From the NCBI RefSeq assembly GCF_021044565.1, contig NZ_CP087997.1, positions 1,240,001 through 1,304,000 on the forward strand: a DNA stretch of 64,000 nucleotides. Reading direction: 5' to 3'. Positions 22,365 through 31,514 of this stretch are shown here, one piece after another. The number at the start of each line of letters is the position of its first letter. Position 1 is the stretch's first letter. The notes beneath the pieces are model-generated. The model worked only from the letters and a program-made list of their open reading frames with translations. It was not told where the DNA came from and made no database searches. The stretch comes from Subtercola endophyticus. GTDB taxonomy: Bacteria > Actinomycetota > Actinomycetes > Actinomycetales > Microbacteriaceae. The position numbers and the translations under genes are program-made.

Positions 22365-23866
22365 CCGATTCGAATTCGAAGCGCGGGCAGGGGTCGCAGC
22401 CGGCGAACGGAGAGCGCCCGAAGCACCGTCGGCCAGGAGCCAATCAGGGTCGGGGGCCCGTACCGACTAGACAAGGCGCCACCATCGTTCAGCCGGCGCG
22501 GCGCATCGCCTTCGAAGTGATCCGTGCCGTTCGTGAAGACGACGCCTATGCCAACCTGCTGCTGCCCACGAAGATCCAGCGCGCCAAGCTCAACCCCGCC
22601 GACGCCGGGCTCGCGACCGAACTCACCTACGGCACCCTCCGCATGCGCGGCTACTACGACCGGGTCATCGAACTCGCCGCGGCCCGGCCCGTCTCCGAGA
22701 TCGACGGAGTAGTGCTCGACGTGCTCGAGCTCGCCGCGCATCAGCTCTTGTCGCTTCGCGTGGCCAGCCACGCAGCCGTCAACGAGGCGGTCGAACAGGC
22801 GCGTGTCGTGGCGAGCCGATCATCCACGGGTTTTGTGAACGGCGTGCTGCGCACCATCACGCGCTCGACCCCCGATGAGTGGCAGCAGCGTGTGCTCGAC
22901 TCGGCGCGCAACGACGACGAGCGGCTCGAGGTGCTGTATTCGCACCCGGCGTGGATCATCCGGGCGTTCCGCCGCGCGCTGCTCACCGACGGCGGCAGCG
23001 CGGCAGAGGCCGAGGTCGACCTGGTCGAACTGCTCGAGGCCGACAACGAGGCCGCGCGGCTCGGGCTCGTGGCCCTGCCCGGGCTGGCGACTCGTGACGA
23101 TATCGCTGCCGACGGGCATCCTGCGGCCTACTCGCCGTTCGGCTTCATCACCGACGCGGGCGACCCGCGACAGATCGCGCAGGTGCGCTCGGGAACGGTG
23201 CGGGTGCAAGACGAAGGGTCGCAGCTGGCGGCGCTCGCGCTCGTGAATGCGGCTCCGATCGTGGCGGGGGAGCAGTGGCTCGACCTGTGCGCCGGCCCTG
23301 GTGGCAAGTCGGCGCTGCTCGGCGCCTCGGCGTCGCTTGCGGGCGCCACCCTCATCGCGAACGAACCGGTTGCCGCGCGCGCCGAGCTCGTGCGCAATGC
23401 CGTCGCCGCCCTGACCGCGCCACCCGAGGTCTGGCAGCTCGACGGTACCCGCCTCGGTTCGGAGCACGACGAGCAGTTCGACCGCATTCTGGTCGATGCC
23501 CCCTGCACCGGCCTCGGTGCCCTGCGCCGCCGGCCCGAGGCGCGCTGGCGCAAGTCGCCCGCCGATGTGTCGGCGCTCGGGCACCTGCAATCGCGGCTCA
23601 TCGACTCGGCCGTGGCGGCTCTGAAGCCCGGCGGCGTTCTGGCCTACGTGACGTGCTCGCCGCACGTCGCCGAAACGCGCGGTCAGGTGGCGGATGCTCT
23701 GAAGCGCCACTCCGGAGTGCTCGAGCCGCTCGCCACCCAGTCGGTGCTGCAGTCGTTCGTCTCGTCGCCTCTGACGCTCGGCCGCGACGAGACGCAGGCC
23801 CAGCTCTGGCCGCACGCCCACGGCACCGACGCGATGTTCATCGCGCTGCTGCGCAAGGTGGGGTAA
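22361..23866 (+). CDS. rsmB: 16S rRNA m5C967 methyltransferase RsmB
   Basis: SAM-dependent methylation of 16S rRNA C967. A 40-residue basic, Gly-rich tail precedes a NusB-like RNA-binding domain (about 45-180), then a Rossmann methyltransferase with LDLCAGPGGKSA (SAM site), DAPCTGLGALRRRPEARW and AYVTCSPH, which carry the two catalytic cysteines. The protein has 501 residues. It ends the priA-fmt-rsmB run. In related genomes I would expect rpe next, but here a DUF222/HNH gene intervenes. Confidence 0.95.
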   Translation: MTDSNSKRGQGSQPANGERPKHRRPGANQGRGPVPTRQGATIVQPARRIAFEVIRAVREDDAYANLLLPTKIQRAKLNPADAGLATELTYGTLRMRGYYDRVIELAAARPVSEIDGVVLDVLELAAHQLLSLRVASHAAVNEAVEQARVVASRSSTGFVNGVLRTITRSTPDEWQQRVLDSARNDDERLEVLYSHPAWIIRAFRRALLTDGGSAAEAEVDLVELLEADNEAARLGLVALPGLATRDDIAADGHPAAYSPFGFITDAGDPRQIAQVRSGTVRVQDEGSQLAALALVNAAPIVAGEQWLDLCAGPGGKSALLGASASLAGATLIANEPVAARAELVRNAVAALTAPPEVWQLDGTRLGSEHDEQFDRILVDAPCTGLGALRRRPEARWRKSPADVSALGHLQSRLIDSAVAALKPGGVLAYVTCSPHVAETRGQVADALKRHSGVLEPLATQSVLQSFVSSPLTLGRDETQAQLWPHAHGTDAMFIALLRKVG

Positions 23867-24002
23867 GGCTCCGGTATCGGGTGGGCGATGGTATCGCTCG
23901 CGATATCCACGACCAAACACAATTGCGCTTGTCCACAGGGTCGTGATTCGCCGACTTGTCCACCGAAAGGTTCTCTTCGTCACCGATGTCAGAGGGTGAT
24001 GA

Positions 24003-25430
24003 TTGAATCGAAGCATGAATCGAGCAAACCTCACCGCGAGCGACCCGCAGCCTCGGCACATGCTGCGCGAACGCTACGCTGCGGCGGTCAGCGCGGTCGT
24101 CAACGGCGCACACGAAGTCGCACGGGTGCACGCGCAGCAAGCTGCGCGAATCGAGAAGGCGCGACTGGCGTGCGAGGCGATGGGTTTCGCCGATCAGTCG
24201 ACGGGCGGCCCCGGCTGGTCACCCGACGTCGTCACGCAGCGTGTGCTGGTGACCGAACTCGCGGTCGCCCTACATCTCAGCGAGACGGATGCCCGACGAC
24301 AGGTCGACACGGCCGAAGGCCTGGCCGGCGCATTCGCCGCGACTCGACTCGCGCTCGAAGCCGGCCGCATCTCGTATCGGCACGCCGAGAAAATCGTCGA
24401 ACATGGTCGCGCTGTGCCACCCGAGTCGCTGGCTGACTACGAGGCCAGACTCCTGCCTGTAGCAACTCGTGTCAGCGTTCAGCGGCTGGTACGCCACGCG
24501 CGGGCTGTCGCAGAAGAGGCGCAAGCCGCCACCTCGATCGAGCGGCACCAGGCGGCAATTGCCGATCGCCATATCACCTTCGACCCCGCCGCCGACGGAA
24601 TGGCTTTTCTCACGCACTATCTGCCGGCCGTGGAGGCGGTCGCCATCTACAACCGCGCCACCGACGTGGCACGCGGGCTGAAGTCGTCCGGTGATCCGCG
24701 AACGCTTGCTCAGTTACGGGCCGACGTGCTCACAGACCTGATGGTGAACGGCGAGACGAGCATTCCGGGCGCGACGAAAGGCGTGCGGGCACACGTACTC
24801 GTGACGGTGCCTGCGCTCACGCTACTCAAAGACGAGCTCGGCGCAACACTGGAGCCAGGCAGCAGTCCGGCTCCCCACAGCCATCACGCGCTCGGCCCAG
24901 ACGCCGCGCATGCCCACCCCGGGGATGCCAACGCCTGGGCCGCCGACCTCGACGGCTACGGCCCCATCGACCGGCTCACTGCGCTCGAGCTGACGCGAGA
25001 GGCGCCGAGCTTCTATCGAGTGCTGACCGACGCCGTCACGGGAGTTGCGCTCAATTACGGGCGCACACGCTACAAACCACCTGCCGATCTCGATCAGCTC
25101 ATTCGCGCCGTTCACCTCGAGTGCACCTTTCCACTCGATTGTTCGCCCTCGAGCACCGCAGACCTCGACCACACCGAGCCATGGGAAAGCGGCGCCAACA
25201 CAGCCTTCGCCAACCTCAGCCCCCTGTGTTCGAGTCACCACAAAGTGAAACACCACACCGAATGGAAGGTCGTCCAAGACCCGGCGGGCTCGGGCGCCAT
25301 CATCTGGACATCTCCGGCGGGCTTCGAGTACGTCGTCGCATCGACCCCGATCGCGCGACCCGCCGCGCTGACTATTCCCCGGTTCGCCGAGGCCCCACCG
25401 CCCTACCGATATGACTCACCCCAGTTCTGA
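24003..25430 (+). CDS. DUF222 / HNH endonuclease domain protein (13E12-type family)
   Basis: A 475-residue protein of the family known in mycobacteria as REP13E12. The N-terminal helical DUF222 region (about 1-330) is rich in Ala, Arg and Glu. A C-terminal HNH nuclease motif reads [20 protein letters not shown] then [11 protein letters not shown], with Cys residues in LECTFPLDC. The start is uncertain: TTG 24003 has AGAGGG 6 bases upstream, while ATG 24015 has no clear site. These genes are often multicopy and are associated with mobile elements, though no terminal repeats are visible here. It is flanked by gaps of over 120 bases, so it is not coupled to rsmB or rpe. Confidence 0.9.
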   Translation: MNRSMNRANLTASDPQPRHMLRERYAAAVSAVVNGAHEVARVHAQQAARIEKARLACEAMGFADQSTGGPGWSPDVVTQRVLVTELAVALHLSETDARRQVDTAEGLAGAFAATRLALEAGRISYRHAEKIVEHGRAVPPESLADYEARLLPVATRVSVQRLVRHARAVAEEAQAATSIERHQAAIADRHITFDPAADGMAFLTHYLPAVEAVAIYNRATDVARGLKSSGDPRTLAQLRADVLTDLMVNGETSIPGATKGVRAHVLVTVPALTLLKDELGATLEPGSSPAPHSHHALGPDAAHAHPGDANAWAADLDGYGPIDRLTALELTREAPSFYRVLTDAVTGVALNYGRTRYKPPADLDQLIRAVHLECTFPLDCSPSSTADLDHTEPWESGANTAFANLSPLCSSHHKVKHHTEWKVVQDPAGSGAIIWTSPAGFEYVVASTPIARPAALTIPRFAEAPPPYRYDSPQF

Positions 25431-25541
25431 GATTTGTTCACCGCGCAGCCGTTCGCTAAGTCGTCTGTCGTCGCACGGTCATTCGCTGCGGGTGGGAGGC
25501 CGAGCGTGCCACGGCGATGGGGGCGAGGCGTGCGGCTCGAA

Positions 25542-25547
25542 TAGGCT
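25542..25547 (+). promoter_or_regulatory. Candidate -10 element for rpe
   Basis: TAGGCT, with the rpe ATG 8 bases after its last T. This fits a leaderless or nearly leaderless transcript, although GGCGGG between them could also serve as a weak ribosome site. Confidence 0.45.
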
Positions 25548-25554
25548 GGCGGGT

Positions 25555-26217
25555 ATGCCCGTGCGAATTGACCCCAGCATCTTGGCCGCCGATTTTGCGA
25601 ACCTCGAGTCGGAGCTGGGGCGCATCCGCTCCGCCGATCTGGTGCATGTCGACGTGATGGACAACCACTTCGTGCCGAACCTCACGCTCGGGCTGCCGGT
25701 GGTGGAGAGTCTGCAGCGGGTGTCGTCGCTGCCGCTCGATCTGCACCTGATGATCAGCGACGCCGACCGCTGGGCGCCGGTCTATGCGGAGACGGGCGCC
25801 TACTCGGTGACGTTTCACGCCGAAGCGGCCAGCGACGTGGTGGCCACGGCACGCAAACTGCGCGAGCGGGGCGCCCGTGCCGGGCTTGCGGTGAAGCCGG
25901 GCACCGACATCGATCCGTACCTCGAGCTGCTGCCCGAGTTCGACATGCTGCTCATCATGACGGTCGAGCCGGGCTTCGGTGGGCAGTCGTTCATGCCCGA
26001 GATGATGCCGAAGCTCCGCCGCGCATCCGCTGCGGTGGCGAAGAGCGGGCTCGATGTGTGGCTGCAAGTCGACGGGGGAATCGCCGCCGAGACGATCGAG
26101 ATCGCGGCCGAAGCGGGCGCCGACACCTTCGTGGCCGGGTCTGCGGTGTTCGGTGCCGAGAATGCGGCCGAGCAGATCACGTTGCTGCGCGAGCTCGCGG
26201 CGAAGCACACGCACTGA
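25555..26217 (+). CDS. rpe: Ribulose-phosphate 3-epimerase
   Basis: Interconverts ribulose 5-phosphate and xylulose 5-phosphate. The 220-residue TIM barrel starts [19 protein letters not shown] and shows [14 protein letters not shown] (metal ligands), DLHLMI and [13 protein letters not shown]. The ATG 25555 is chosen because upstream in-frame sequence is low-complexity and lacks homology to the family. A short tandem repeat begins inside its last codons and runs into the intergenic gap. Confidence 0.96.
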   Translation: MPVRIDPSILAADFANLESELGRIRSADLVHVDVMDNHFVPNLTLGLPVVESLQRVSSLPLDLHLMISDADRWAPVYAETGAYSVTFHAEAASDVVATARKLRERGARAGLAVKPGTDIDPYLELLPEFDMLLIMTVEPGFGGQSFMPEMMPKLRRASAAVAKSGLDVWLQVDGGIAAETIEIAAEAGADTFVAGSAVFGAENAAEQITLLRELAAKHTH

Positions 26218-26266
26218 GCTCAGGCACCGAGCACACGCACTGAGCACACGCACTGAGCTCAGGCAC
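26205..26266 (+). repeat. Short tandem/direct repeats spanning the rpe stop codon
   Basis: GCACACGCACTGA occurs three times (26205-26217, 26231-26243, 26244-26256). The first and third copies extend to a 23-base identical block (26205-26227 and 26244-26266). The first copy encodes the last rpe codons and stop, so the repeat looks like local slippage duplication of the gene end. Confidence 0.75.
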
Positions 26267-26300
26267 GGAACCCGCGGACCGAGCACACGCCTCGACCCGA

Positions 26301-26306
26301 TACCCT
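26301..26306 (+). promoter_or_regulatory. -10 element for leaderless hisE
   Basis: TACCCT, with the GTG of hisE exactly 7 bases after the last T and no Shine-Dalgarno. This predicts a leaderless his-trp transcript. Confidence 0.5.
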
Positions 26307-26312
26307 AGAACC

Positions 26313-26576
26313 GTGAAAACCTTCGACGATCTGTTCTCCGAGCTCAGCGAGAAGCAGTCGCTGCGCCCCGAGGGCTCCGGCACCGTGCGCGAACTCGACG
26401 CGGGCGTGCATGCCATCGGCAAGAAGATCGTCGAAGAGGCCGCAGAAGTGTGGATGGCCGCCGAATTTCAGAGCGACCTCGAGACGGCCGAGGAGATGTC
26501 TCAGCTGATCTACCACGTTCAGGTCATGATGCTGGCAAAGGGCCTCACTCCGGCCGACATCTACCGACACCTGTAG
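26313..26576 (+). CDS. hisE: Phosphoribosyl-ATP pyrophosphatase
   Basis: Second step of histidine synthesis: hydrolysis of PR-ATP to PR-AMP. The 87-residue all-helical protein contains the MazG-like metal site [18 protein letters not shown] 26313 is the start and probably leaderless. hisE stands apart from hisI, as in other actinobacteria. It is followed by a perfect 13-bp hairpin and 113 bases to hisG. Confidence 0.95.
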   Translation: MKTFDDLFSELSEKQSLRPEGSGTVRELDAGVHAIGKKIVEEAAEVWMAAEFQSDLETAEEMSQLIYHVQVMMLAKGLTPADIYRHL

Positions 26577-26579
26577 CCC

Positions 26580-26612
26580 ATCATTCGATGCGCCCCTGCC
26601 GCATCGAATGAT
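26580..26612. terminator. Perfect 13-bp inverted repeat between hisE and hisG
   Basis: The arms ATCATTCGATGCG (26580-26592) and CGCATCGAATGAT (26600-26612) enclose a 7-base loop. No T-run follows. It may attenuate transcription into hisG or belong to the hairpin set of this window; hisG lies 78 bases further with no other clear signal. Confidence 0.5.
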
Positions 26613-26689
26613 CGGCCGAACTATCGAGCAGGCAGAGCGAAGATTTCTATCTCAAAGCACATGCGTCCCACACTCTTGAAAGCCAGAAA

Positions 26690-27559
26690 ATGCTGAAAAT
26701 CGCGGTGCCCAACAAGGGCTCCCTGTCAGAAACCGCCGCCCAGATGCTCGCCGAAGCGGGCTACAACGGTCGGCGCGACCCGCGCGAGCTGGTGATTCAA
26801 GACCCGAAGAACGACGTCGAGTTCTTCTACCTGCGCCCCCGCGACATCGCCACCTACGTGGGCTCCGGTGCGCTCGACGTGGGTATCACGGGCCGCGACC
26901 TGCTGCTCGACTCCGAGTCGCCGGCGGTCGAGGTTGCCGAGCTGAATTTCGGCGAGTCGACTTTTCGCTTCGCTGGTCCCGGCGGCGCTTTCGACTCTCT
27001 CGAACAGCTGCAGGGCCGTCGCGTAGCAACAAGCTATCCGGGCCTCGTCGGGGCCTTTCTGGCCGAGAGCAATGTGACGGCGACTCTGGTCAAGCTCGAC
27101 GGCGCCGTCGAATCGGCCGTGCGCCTGGGTGTTGCGGATGCCGTGGCCGACGTCGTCTCGACCGGAAGCACTCTGCGCAAAGCCGGCCTCGAGATCTTCG
27201 GGCCGGTGATTTTGCAGAGTACCGCGGTGCTCATCAGCTCGGTGTCGCTCAGTTCAGGGTCGCTCGATGAAGGCACTCAGACACCCGGCGCTCTCACTCT
27301 GTTGCGGCGCCTTCAGGGCGTGTTGCTCGCCCGTCAGTACGTGCTGATGGATTACGACGTGCCGCGCATCCACCTCGACGCCGCCTCGGCCCTCACGCCC
27401 GGCATCGAGTCGCCCACGATCTCGCCGCTGGCCGACCCCGACTGGGTGGCCGTGCGGGCGATGGTGCCGCGGCTCGAGACCAACCTCATCATGGACGCCC
27501 TGTGGGAGGTCGGCGCGCGCGCCATTCTGGTGAGCCCGATTCACGCCGTGAGAATGTAG
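26690..27559 (+). CDS. hisG: ATP phosphoribosyltransferase, long form
   Basis: First and feedback-controlled step of histidine synthesis. The 289 residues match the long hexameric form with a C-terminal ACT-like histidine-binding domain (about 210-289, including [10 protein letters not shown]). The catalytic part shows [19 protein letters not shown] and [15 protein letters not shown], which binds the PRPP phosphate. ATG 26690 lacks a strong ribosome site (AGCCAGAAA upstream). Confidence 0.95.
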   Translation: MLKIAVPNKGSLSETAAQMLAEAGYNGRRDPRELVIQDPKNDVEFFYLRPRDIATYVGSGALDVGITGRDLLLDSESPAVEVAELNFGESTFRFAGPGGAFDSLEQLQGRRVATSYPGLVGAFLAESNVTATLVKLDGAVESAVRLGVADAVADVVSTGSTLRKAGLEIFGPVILQSTAVLISSVSLSSGSLDEGTQTPGALTLLRRLQGVLLARQYVLMDYDVPRIHLDAASALTPGIESPTISPLADPDWVAVRAMVPRLETNLIMDALWEVGARAILVSPIHAVRM

Positions 27560-27575
27560 CGGACGGGGTCGAGAA

Positions 27576-28352
27576 ATGAGCCTCGCCGTACGCGTCATTC
27601 CCTGCCTCGACGTGGCCGCCGGCCGCGTGGTGAAGGGCGTCAACTTCGAGAACCTGCGCGATGCGGGCGATCCCGTCGAGCTCGCCCGGCTGTATGCCGA
27701 GCAAGGTGCCGACGAGGTGACCTTCCTCGACGTGACCGCCACCGTCGACGAGCGCTCGACCACCTACGACATCGTGCGGCAGACGGCCGAACAGGTGTTC
27801 ATTCCGCTGACCGTCGGCGGGGGAGTCCGCAGCACCGAAGACGTGGCGCGCCTGCTCGCCAGCGGCGCCGACAAAGTGGGCGTGAACAGCGCCGCCATCG
27901 CCCGGCCGGCCCTCATCGGCGAGATAGCCGATCGCTTCGGCGCGCAGGTGCTCGTGCTCTCACTCGACATCAAGCGCGGCCCCACGTTGTCGGGCGGCCG
28001 CACGGAATCGGGCTTCGTCGTCACCACCCACGGCGGCCGACGCGCGACCGAACTGGATGCCCTGGCCTGGGCCCAGACCGCCATCGAGCTCGGCGCGGGT
28101 GAACTGCTCGTCAACTCGATCGACGCCGACGGCACGAAAGACGGCTACGACCTCGAGCTGATCCGCCTCATGCGCGGCATCAGTACCGTGCCCGTGATCG
28201 CTTCTGGCGGCGCCGGAAAGACAAGCGACTTTCCCGAGGCGATCGCCGCCGGGGCCGATGCTGTGCTGGCCGCCTCGGTGTTCCACAACCGTGAATTGAC
28301 CATCGCCGATGTCAAGTCGGCCCTCTCAGAAAGCGGGGTGGTGGTGCGATGA
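27576..28352 (+). CDS. hisF: Imidazole glycerol phosphate synthase, cyclase subunit
   Basis: Forms IGP and AICAR with HisH glutaminase. The 258-residue half-barrel repeat protein begins [22 protein letters not shown], with the catalytic Asp in CLDV, and has the second Asp in [13 protein letters not shown]. It starts 16 bases after hisG and overlaps hisI by ATGA. hisH and hisA are not in the window. Confidence 0.96.
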   Translation: MSLAVRVIPCLDVAAGRVVKGVNFENLRDAGDPVELARLYAEQGADEVTFLDVTATVDERSTTYDIVRQTAEQVFIPLTVGGGVRSTEDVARLLASGADKVGVNSAAIARPALIGEIADRFGAQVLVLSLDIKRGPTLSGGRTESGFVVTTHGGRRATELDALAWAQTAIELGAGELLVNSIDADGTKDGYDLELIRLMRGISTVPVIASGGAGKTSDFPEAIAAGADAVLAASVFHNRELTIADVKSALSESGVVVR

Positions 28353-28801
28353 GCGACACAGCAGCTCTGGATGCCGCGGCTGGCGACACTGCAGCACTCG
28401 ACATCGACGCAGCACTCGACATTGACGCGGTGCTCAGCCGGGCGACCTTCAACGACAAGGGGCTGCTGCCCGCGATCATCCAGCAGTTCGACAGCCACGA
28501 AGTGCTGATGCTGGGATGGATGGATGCCGAAGCCCTGCGCCGCACGTACACCAGCGGTCGCGTGACCTTCTGGTCGCGTTCACGCCAAGAGTACTGGCGC
28601 AAGGGCGACACCTCGGGGCACGCACAGTACGTTCGCGCTGCCGCGCTGGACTGCGATGGAGATACGCTCTTGGTACAGGTCGAGCAGATCGGCGCCGCCT
28701 GCCACACGGGCAACCACACTTGTTTCGACGGCGACGAACTGGCGCCGGTGCAGGGCTTTTCGCCGGCACAAAGCGTCAGCGATAGTAGCGACGACAAGTA
28801 G
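28349..28801 (+). CDS. hisI: Phosphoribosyl-AMP cyclohydrolase
   Basis: Opens the adenine ring of PR-AMP. The 150 residues include [13 protein letters not shown] and [18 protein letters not shown], and the zinc/active-site cysteines in AALDCDGD and [10 protein letters not shown]. The first about 28 residues form a repetitive head (TAALD...[10 protein letters not shown]) encoded by short tandem DNA repeats, absent from the core family. The stop is followed by a 60-base gap of degenerate repeats before trpE. Confidence 0.95.
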   Translation: MSDTAALDAAAGDTAALDIDAALDIDAVLSRATFNDKGLLPAIIQQFDSHEVLMLGWMDAEALRRTYTSGRVTFWSRSRQEYWRKGDTSGHAQYVRAAALDCDGDTLLVQVEQIGAACHTGNHTCFDGDELAPVQGFSPAQSVSDSSDDK

Positions 28802-28820
28802 ACGACAAGCAATATTGATA

Positions 28821-28869
28821 GCAAGCAATGGTGAGAGCAAGCAGATGGTGACGGCGGGCAGATGGTGAC
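28821..28869 (+). repeat. Degenerate short repeats running into the trpE start
   Basis: Three related units of about 16-17 bases (GCAAGCAATGGTGAGA, GCAAGCAGATGGTGACG, GCGGGCAGATGGTGAC) stand in a row. The last carries the trpE ATG (28862). The block GCAGATGGTGAC is identical at 28841-28852 and 28858-28869. The repeats offer several out-of-register ATG codons next to the true start. Confidence 0.6.
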
Positions 28870-30406
28870 AACGCAGAGCAGGGCCGGCTCGACCTCGCGG
28901 CAGGAGTTCGATGAGCTGCTCGCCACGCATCGGGTGATTCCGGTCATCCGTACGCTCTTCGCCGACGGCGAGACGCCGATCGGCATCTACCGCAAGCTGA
29001 GCGACAACCGGCCGGGCACCTTCTTGCTCGAGTCGGCGGGCCAGGGCGGGGTCTGGTCGCGGTTCTCGTTCATCGGCGTGTCGAGCTACGGCGTGTTGAG
29101 CGTCGACGGCGACCGCGCCGTGTGGATGGGTTCTGGCCTCAGCACCTCCCGCGCCTTTCCGAACGGCATGCCCGGCGGGCCCCTCGAGGCCCTCGCGGCC
29201 CTCTACGAAGAGTGGAAGACCCCCGTCATCGCCGGCCACCCGCCGCTCACGGGCGGGCTCGTCGGCTTCATCGGCTGGGAGACGGTTCGCCAGATCGAGC
29301 ACCTGCCCGACGCACCACCAGCCGACTTCGACATGCCGAGTCAGGCTCTTTCGTTCGTCTCCGACCTCATCGCGGTCGACCATCTGCTCGGAACCGTCAC
29401 TCTGGTGTCGACGGTGCTCGCCGATCGTAAGAACCGAGAAGATTCCGGCGAGCTGTGGGCGGATGCGGTTGCCCGACTCGATTCGATGCAGCACCGCCTC
29501 TCGCGTCCGGCAGAGGCGTGGCTGGCGGAGGCCGACTTCGATGTCGTCGCTGCTCCCACCCCGCGAACGCTGCGTGAAGACTTTCTCGCCTCGATCGACG
29601 TCGCCAAAGAGCACATCAGGCAGGGTGACATCTTTCAGGTCGTCATCGCCCAGCGGTTCGATCTCGAATGCACGGCAGAGCCGATCGAGGTGTACCGCGT
29701 TCTGCGTACGCTGAACCCGAGCCCGTACATGTACCTGCTCAACCTCGAATCGCCCAGCCGGCGCCCCTACGCCATCGTCGGTTCGAGCCCCGAAGCGCTG
29801 GTCAAGGTCGAAAGCGGTCGGGCGTACACCCACCCGATCGCCGGATCGCGGCCGCGCGGGCACTCGATCGACGAAGACAACCGGCTCGAAGCCGACTTGC
29901 TGGCCGATCCGAAAGAGAAAGCCGAGCATCTCATGCTCGTCGACCTCGCCAGAAACGATCTGCTGAAGGTGTGCGCCGCGGGTTCCGTCGAGGTCACCGA
30001 GTTCATGCGCATCGAGCGTTTCAGCCACATCATGCACATCGTGTCGTCGGTCGAAGGCGAGCTTGCGCCCGACGTCACTGCGATCGACGTGTTCCGCGCG
30101 ACGTTCCCGGCCGGCACGCTCTCGGGCGCACCGAAACCCCGCGCCATGCAGATCATCGACGACCTCGAGCCGGCTCAGCGCGGTGTCTACGGGGGAGTGG
30201 TCGGCTACTTCGACTTCGCCGGCGACGCCGACGTGGCCATCGCCATCCGCACCGCGGTGATCTCCGACGGCATCGCCCGGGTGCAGGCCGGCGGCGGTCT
30301 CGTTGCCGACTCCGACCCGAACTCGGAGTTCATCGAGTCGCAGAACAAGGCGGCGGCACCCTTGCGCGCCGTTGCCATCGCAAACGCCATGACGAGGGTC
30401 GGATGA
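28862..30406 (+). CDS. trpE: Anthranilate synthase component I
   Basis: Converts chorismate to anthranilate, first step of tryptophan synthesis. The protein has 514 residues. The feedback motif LLESA is near residue 53, and the catalytic chorismate-binding half contains QVVIAQRFD, PSPYMYLL, GSSPEALVKV and IVSSVEGELAP. The trpG glutaminase and trpD are not adjacent. It follows the his genes and overlaps the next gene by ATGA. Confidence 0.96.
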   Translation: MVTTQSRAGSTSRQEFDELLATHRVIPVIRTLFADGETPIGIYRKLSDNRPGTFLLESAGQGGVWSRFSFIGVSSYGVLSVDGDRAVWMGSGLSTSRAFPNGMPGGPLEALAALYEEWKTPVIAGHPPLTGGLVGFIGWETVRQIEHLPDAPPADFDMPSQALSFVSDLIAVDHLLGTVTLVSTVLADRKNREDSGELWADAVARLDSMQHRLSRPAEAWLAEADFDVVAAPTPRTLREDFLASIDVAKEHIRQGDIFQVVIAQRFDLECTAEPIEVYRVLRTLNPSPYMYLLNLESPSRRPYAIVGSSPEALVKVESGRAYTHPIAGSRPRGHSIDEDNRLEADLLADPKEKAEHLMLVDLARNDLLKVCAAGSVEVTEFMRIERFSHIMHIVSSVEGELAPDVTAIDVFRATFPAGTLSGAPKPRAMQIIDDLEPAQRGVYGGVVGYFDFAGDADVAIAIRTAVISDGIARVQAGGGLVADSDPNSEFIESQNKAAAPLRAVAIANAMTRVG

Positions 30407-31224
30407 CCGGCAGCACAGATTCCCCAGAACTGAAGTCTGAAGAACAGAAGTCTGAAGAACAGAAGTCGTCGCAGTCGCGCCGCCTCAAGTCGCTGACGAT
30501 CTTCGCCGTGGTCATCTGGAGCGCCCTCGTCTTTCTGGCCTGGTCGCAGCCGTGGTTCACGCTCAGCGCTCAAGGCCGCGCCGGCGACACGATCTCGGTC
30601 ACCGTTCAGGGTGCCGCCGCGGCGCCCGCACTCTCGGCGCTCGCTCTCGCCGGGCTTGCTCTGGCAGCAGCACTGGCCATCGCCGGCCCCGTGGTGCGTA
30701 TCGTGCTCGGCGTGCTCGAATTCGTGCTCGGTGCGTCGATTCTCGCTTCGACCATCGGCGCCCTCTCGAACCCCGTGCTGGCCGGGCAGTCTGCCGTCAC
30801 GACAGCGACCGGGGTCACGGGCAATTCGTCGGTCCAGGCGATCGCCACGACCTCGGGGTCGTCGCTCTGGCCCTACCTCGCGCTGGTCGCGGGCACCCTC
30901 ATGGCGCTCACGGGCATCCTGATCGTCATCACGATGCGCCGCTGGCCGGTGTCGGGCCGCAAGTACCAGCCCGTGCAGTTCGCGGCCGCGGATGGTCGTA
31001 CCGCCGGTAATCCGGTCGACCTGATCAGTGACGAAGCGCAGTTCGACGAGGCCGAGCTCGACGATGCAGATGCAGAGGCAGATGCAGAGGCAGATCTCGA
31101 CCGCGCAACCGACACGAGCGTGGCCGACACTTCTGACCAGATGACCGGCATCGACGAGGTGGCACGCGCCGCCGCCGTCGACAAGTGGGACAGCCTCAGC
31201 CGGGGTCAAGACCCGACGGCGTGA
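30403..31224 (+). CDS. Trp-biosynthesis-associated membrane protein
   Basis: A 273-residue protein of the actinobacterial trp-operon membrane family of unknown function. It has a hydrophilic head containing a KSEEQ repeat (15-bp DNA repeat 30432-30467), about four membrane helices (about residues 30-48, 70-92, 95-115 and 162-182) and a long acidic cytoplasmic tail with DADAEADAEAD repeats. The C-terminus KWDSLSRGQDPT is the family signature. The start overlaps trpE (ATGA). Its constant location suggests a role tied to tryptophan, but no activity can be read from the sequence. Confidence 0.88.
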   Translation: MTGSTDSPELKSEEQKSEEQKSSQSRRLKSLTIFAVVIWSALVFLAWSQPWFTLSAQGRAGDTISVTVQGAAAAPALSALALAGLALAAALAIAGPVVRIVLGVLEFVLGASILASTIGALSNPVLAGQSAVTTATGVTGNSSVQAIATTSGSSLWPYLALVAGTLMALTGILIVITMRRWPVSGRKYQPVQFAAADGRTAGNPVDLISDEAQFDEAELDDADAEADAEADLDRATDTSVADTSDQMTGIDEVARAAAVDKWDSLSRGQDPTA

Positions 31225-31236
31225 CCCACGGCCCGA

Positions 31237-31242
31237 TACACT
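31237..31242 (+). promoter_or_regulatory. Candidate internal promoter -10 in the trp operon
   Basis: TACACT between the membrane protein gene and the next gene; a transcript would start near 31249 and include the GAGGAG ribosome site at 31269-31274. It could express trpCBA apart from trpE. Confidence 0.35.
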
Positions 31243-31278
31243 TATTTTCGACCCGCGCACACACTTTTGAGGAGCACC

Positions 31279-31509
31279 ATGAGCATTGAGTCAGCAGAAC
31301 CGGGCCACGGCAGTTCGACCGCTTCGTGGACGGCGGTGGTCATCATGCTCGTAGCGTTCGCCATCGGCACCGTCGCGTTCTTCTTCTCCATCGTCTGGCT
31401 CGTCTGGGCCAGCGTCGGCCTGCTCGTCGCCGGTCTCCTCGTGGGATACGTGCTCGCCAAGCTGGGCTACGGCGTCGACGGAGCCAAAACAACCGCCAAG
31501 GGGCATTAG
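31279..31509 (+). CDS. Small HGxxPAAW-family membrane protein
   Basis: 76 residues with two membrane helices (about 20-42 and 46-66) preceded by GHGSSTASW, a variant of the HGxxPAAW motif that names this actinobacterial family, here with Thr-Ala-Ser for Pro-Ala-Ala. GAGGAG precedes ATG 31279 at a good distance. It lies between the Trp-associated membrane protein and trpC, its usual place. Function unknown. Confidence 0.85.
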   Translation: MSIESAEPGHGSSTASWTAVVIMLVAFAIGTVAFFFSIVWLVWASVGLLVAGLLVGYVLAKLGYGVDGAKTTAKGH

Positions 31510-31514
31510 TACCA

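Noticed and set aside
28802..28861. Trp attenuator or T-box before trpE
   Set aside because: The 60-base gap has no Trp-codon leader peptide and no terminator/antiterminator stems.
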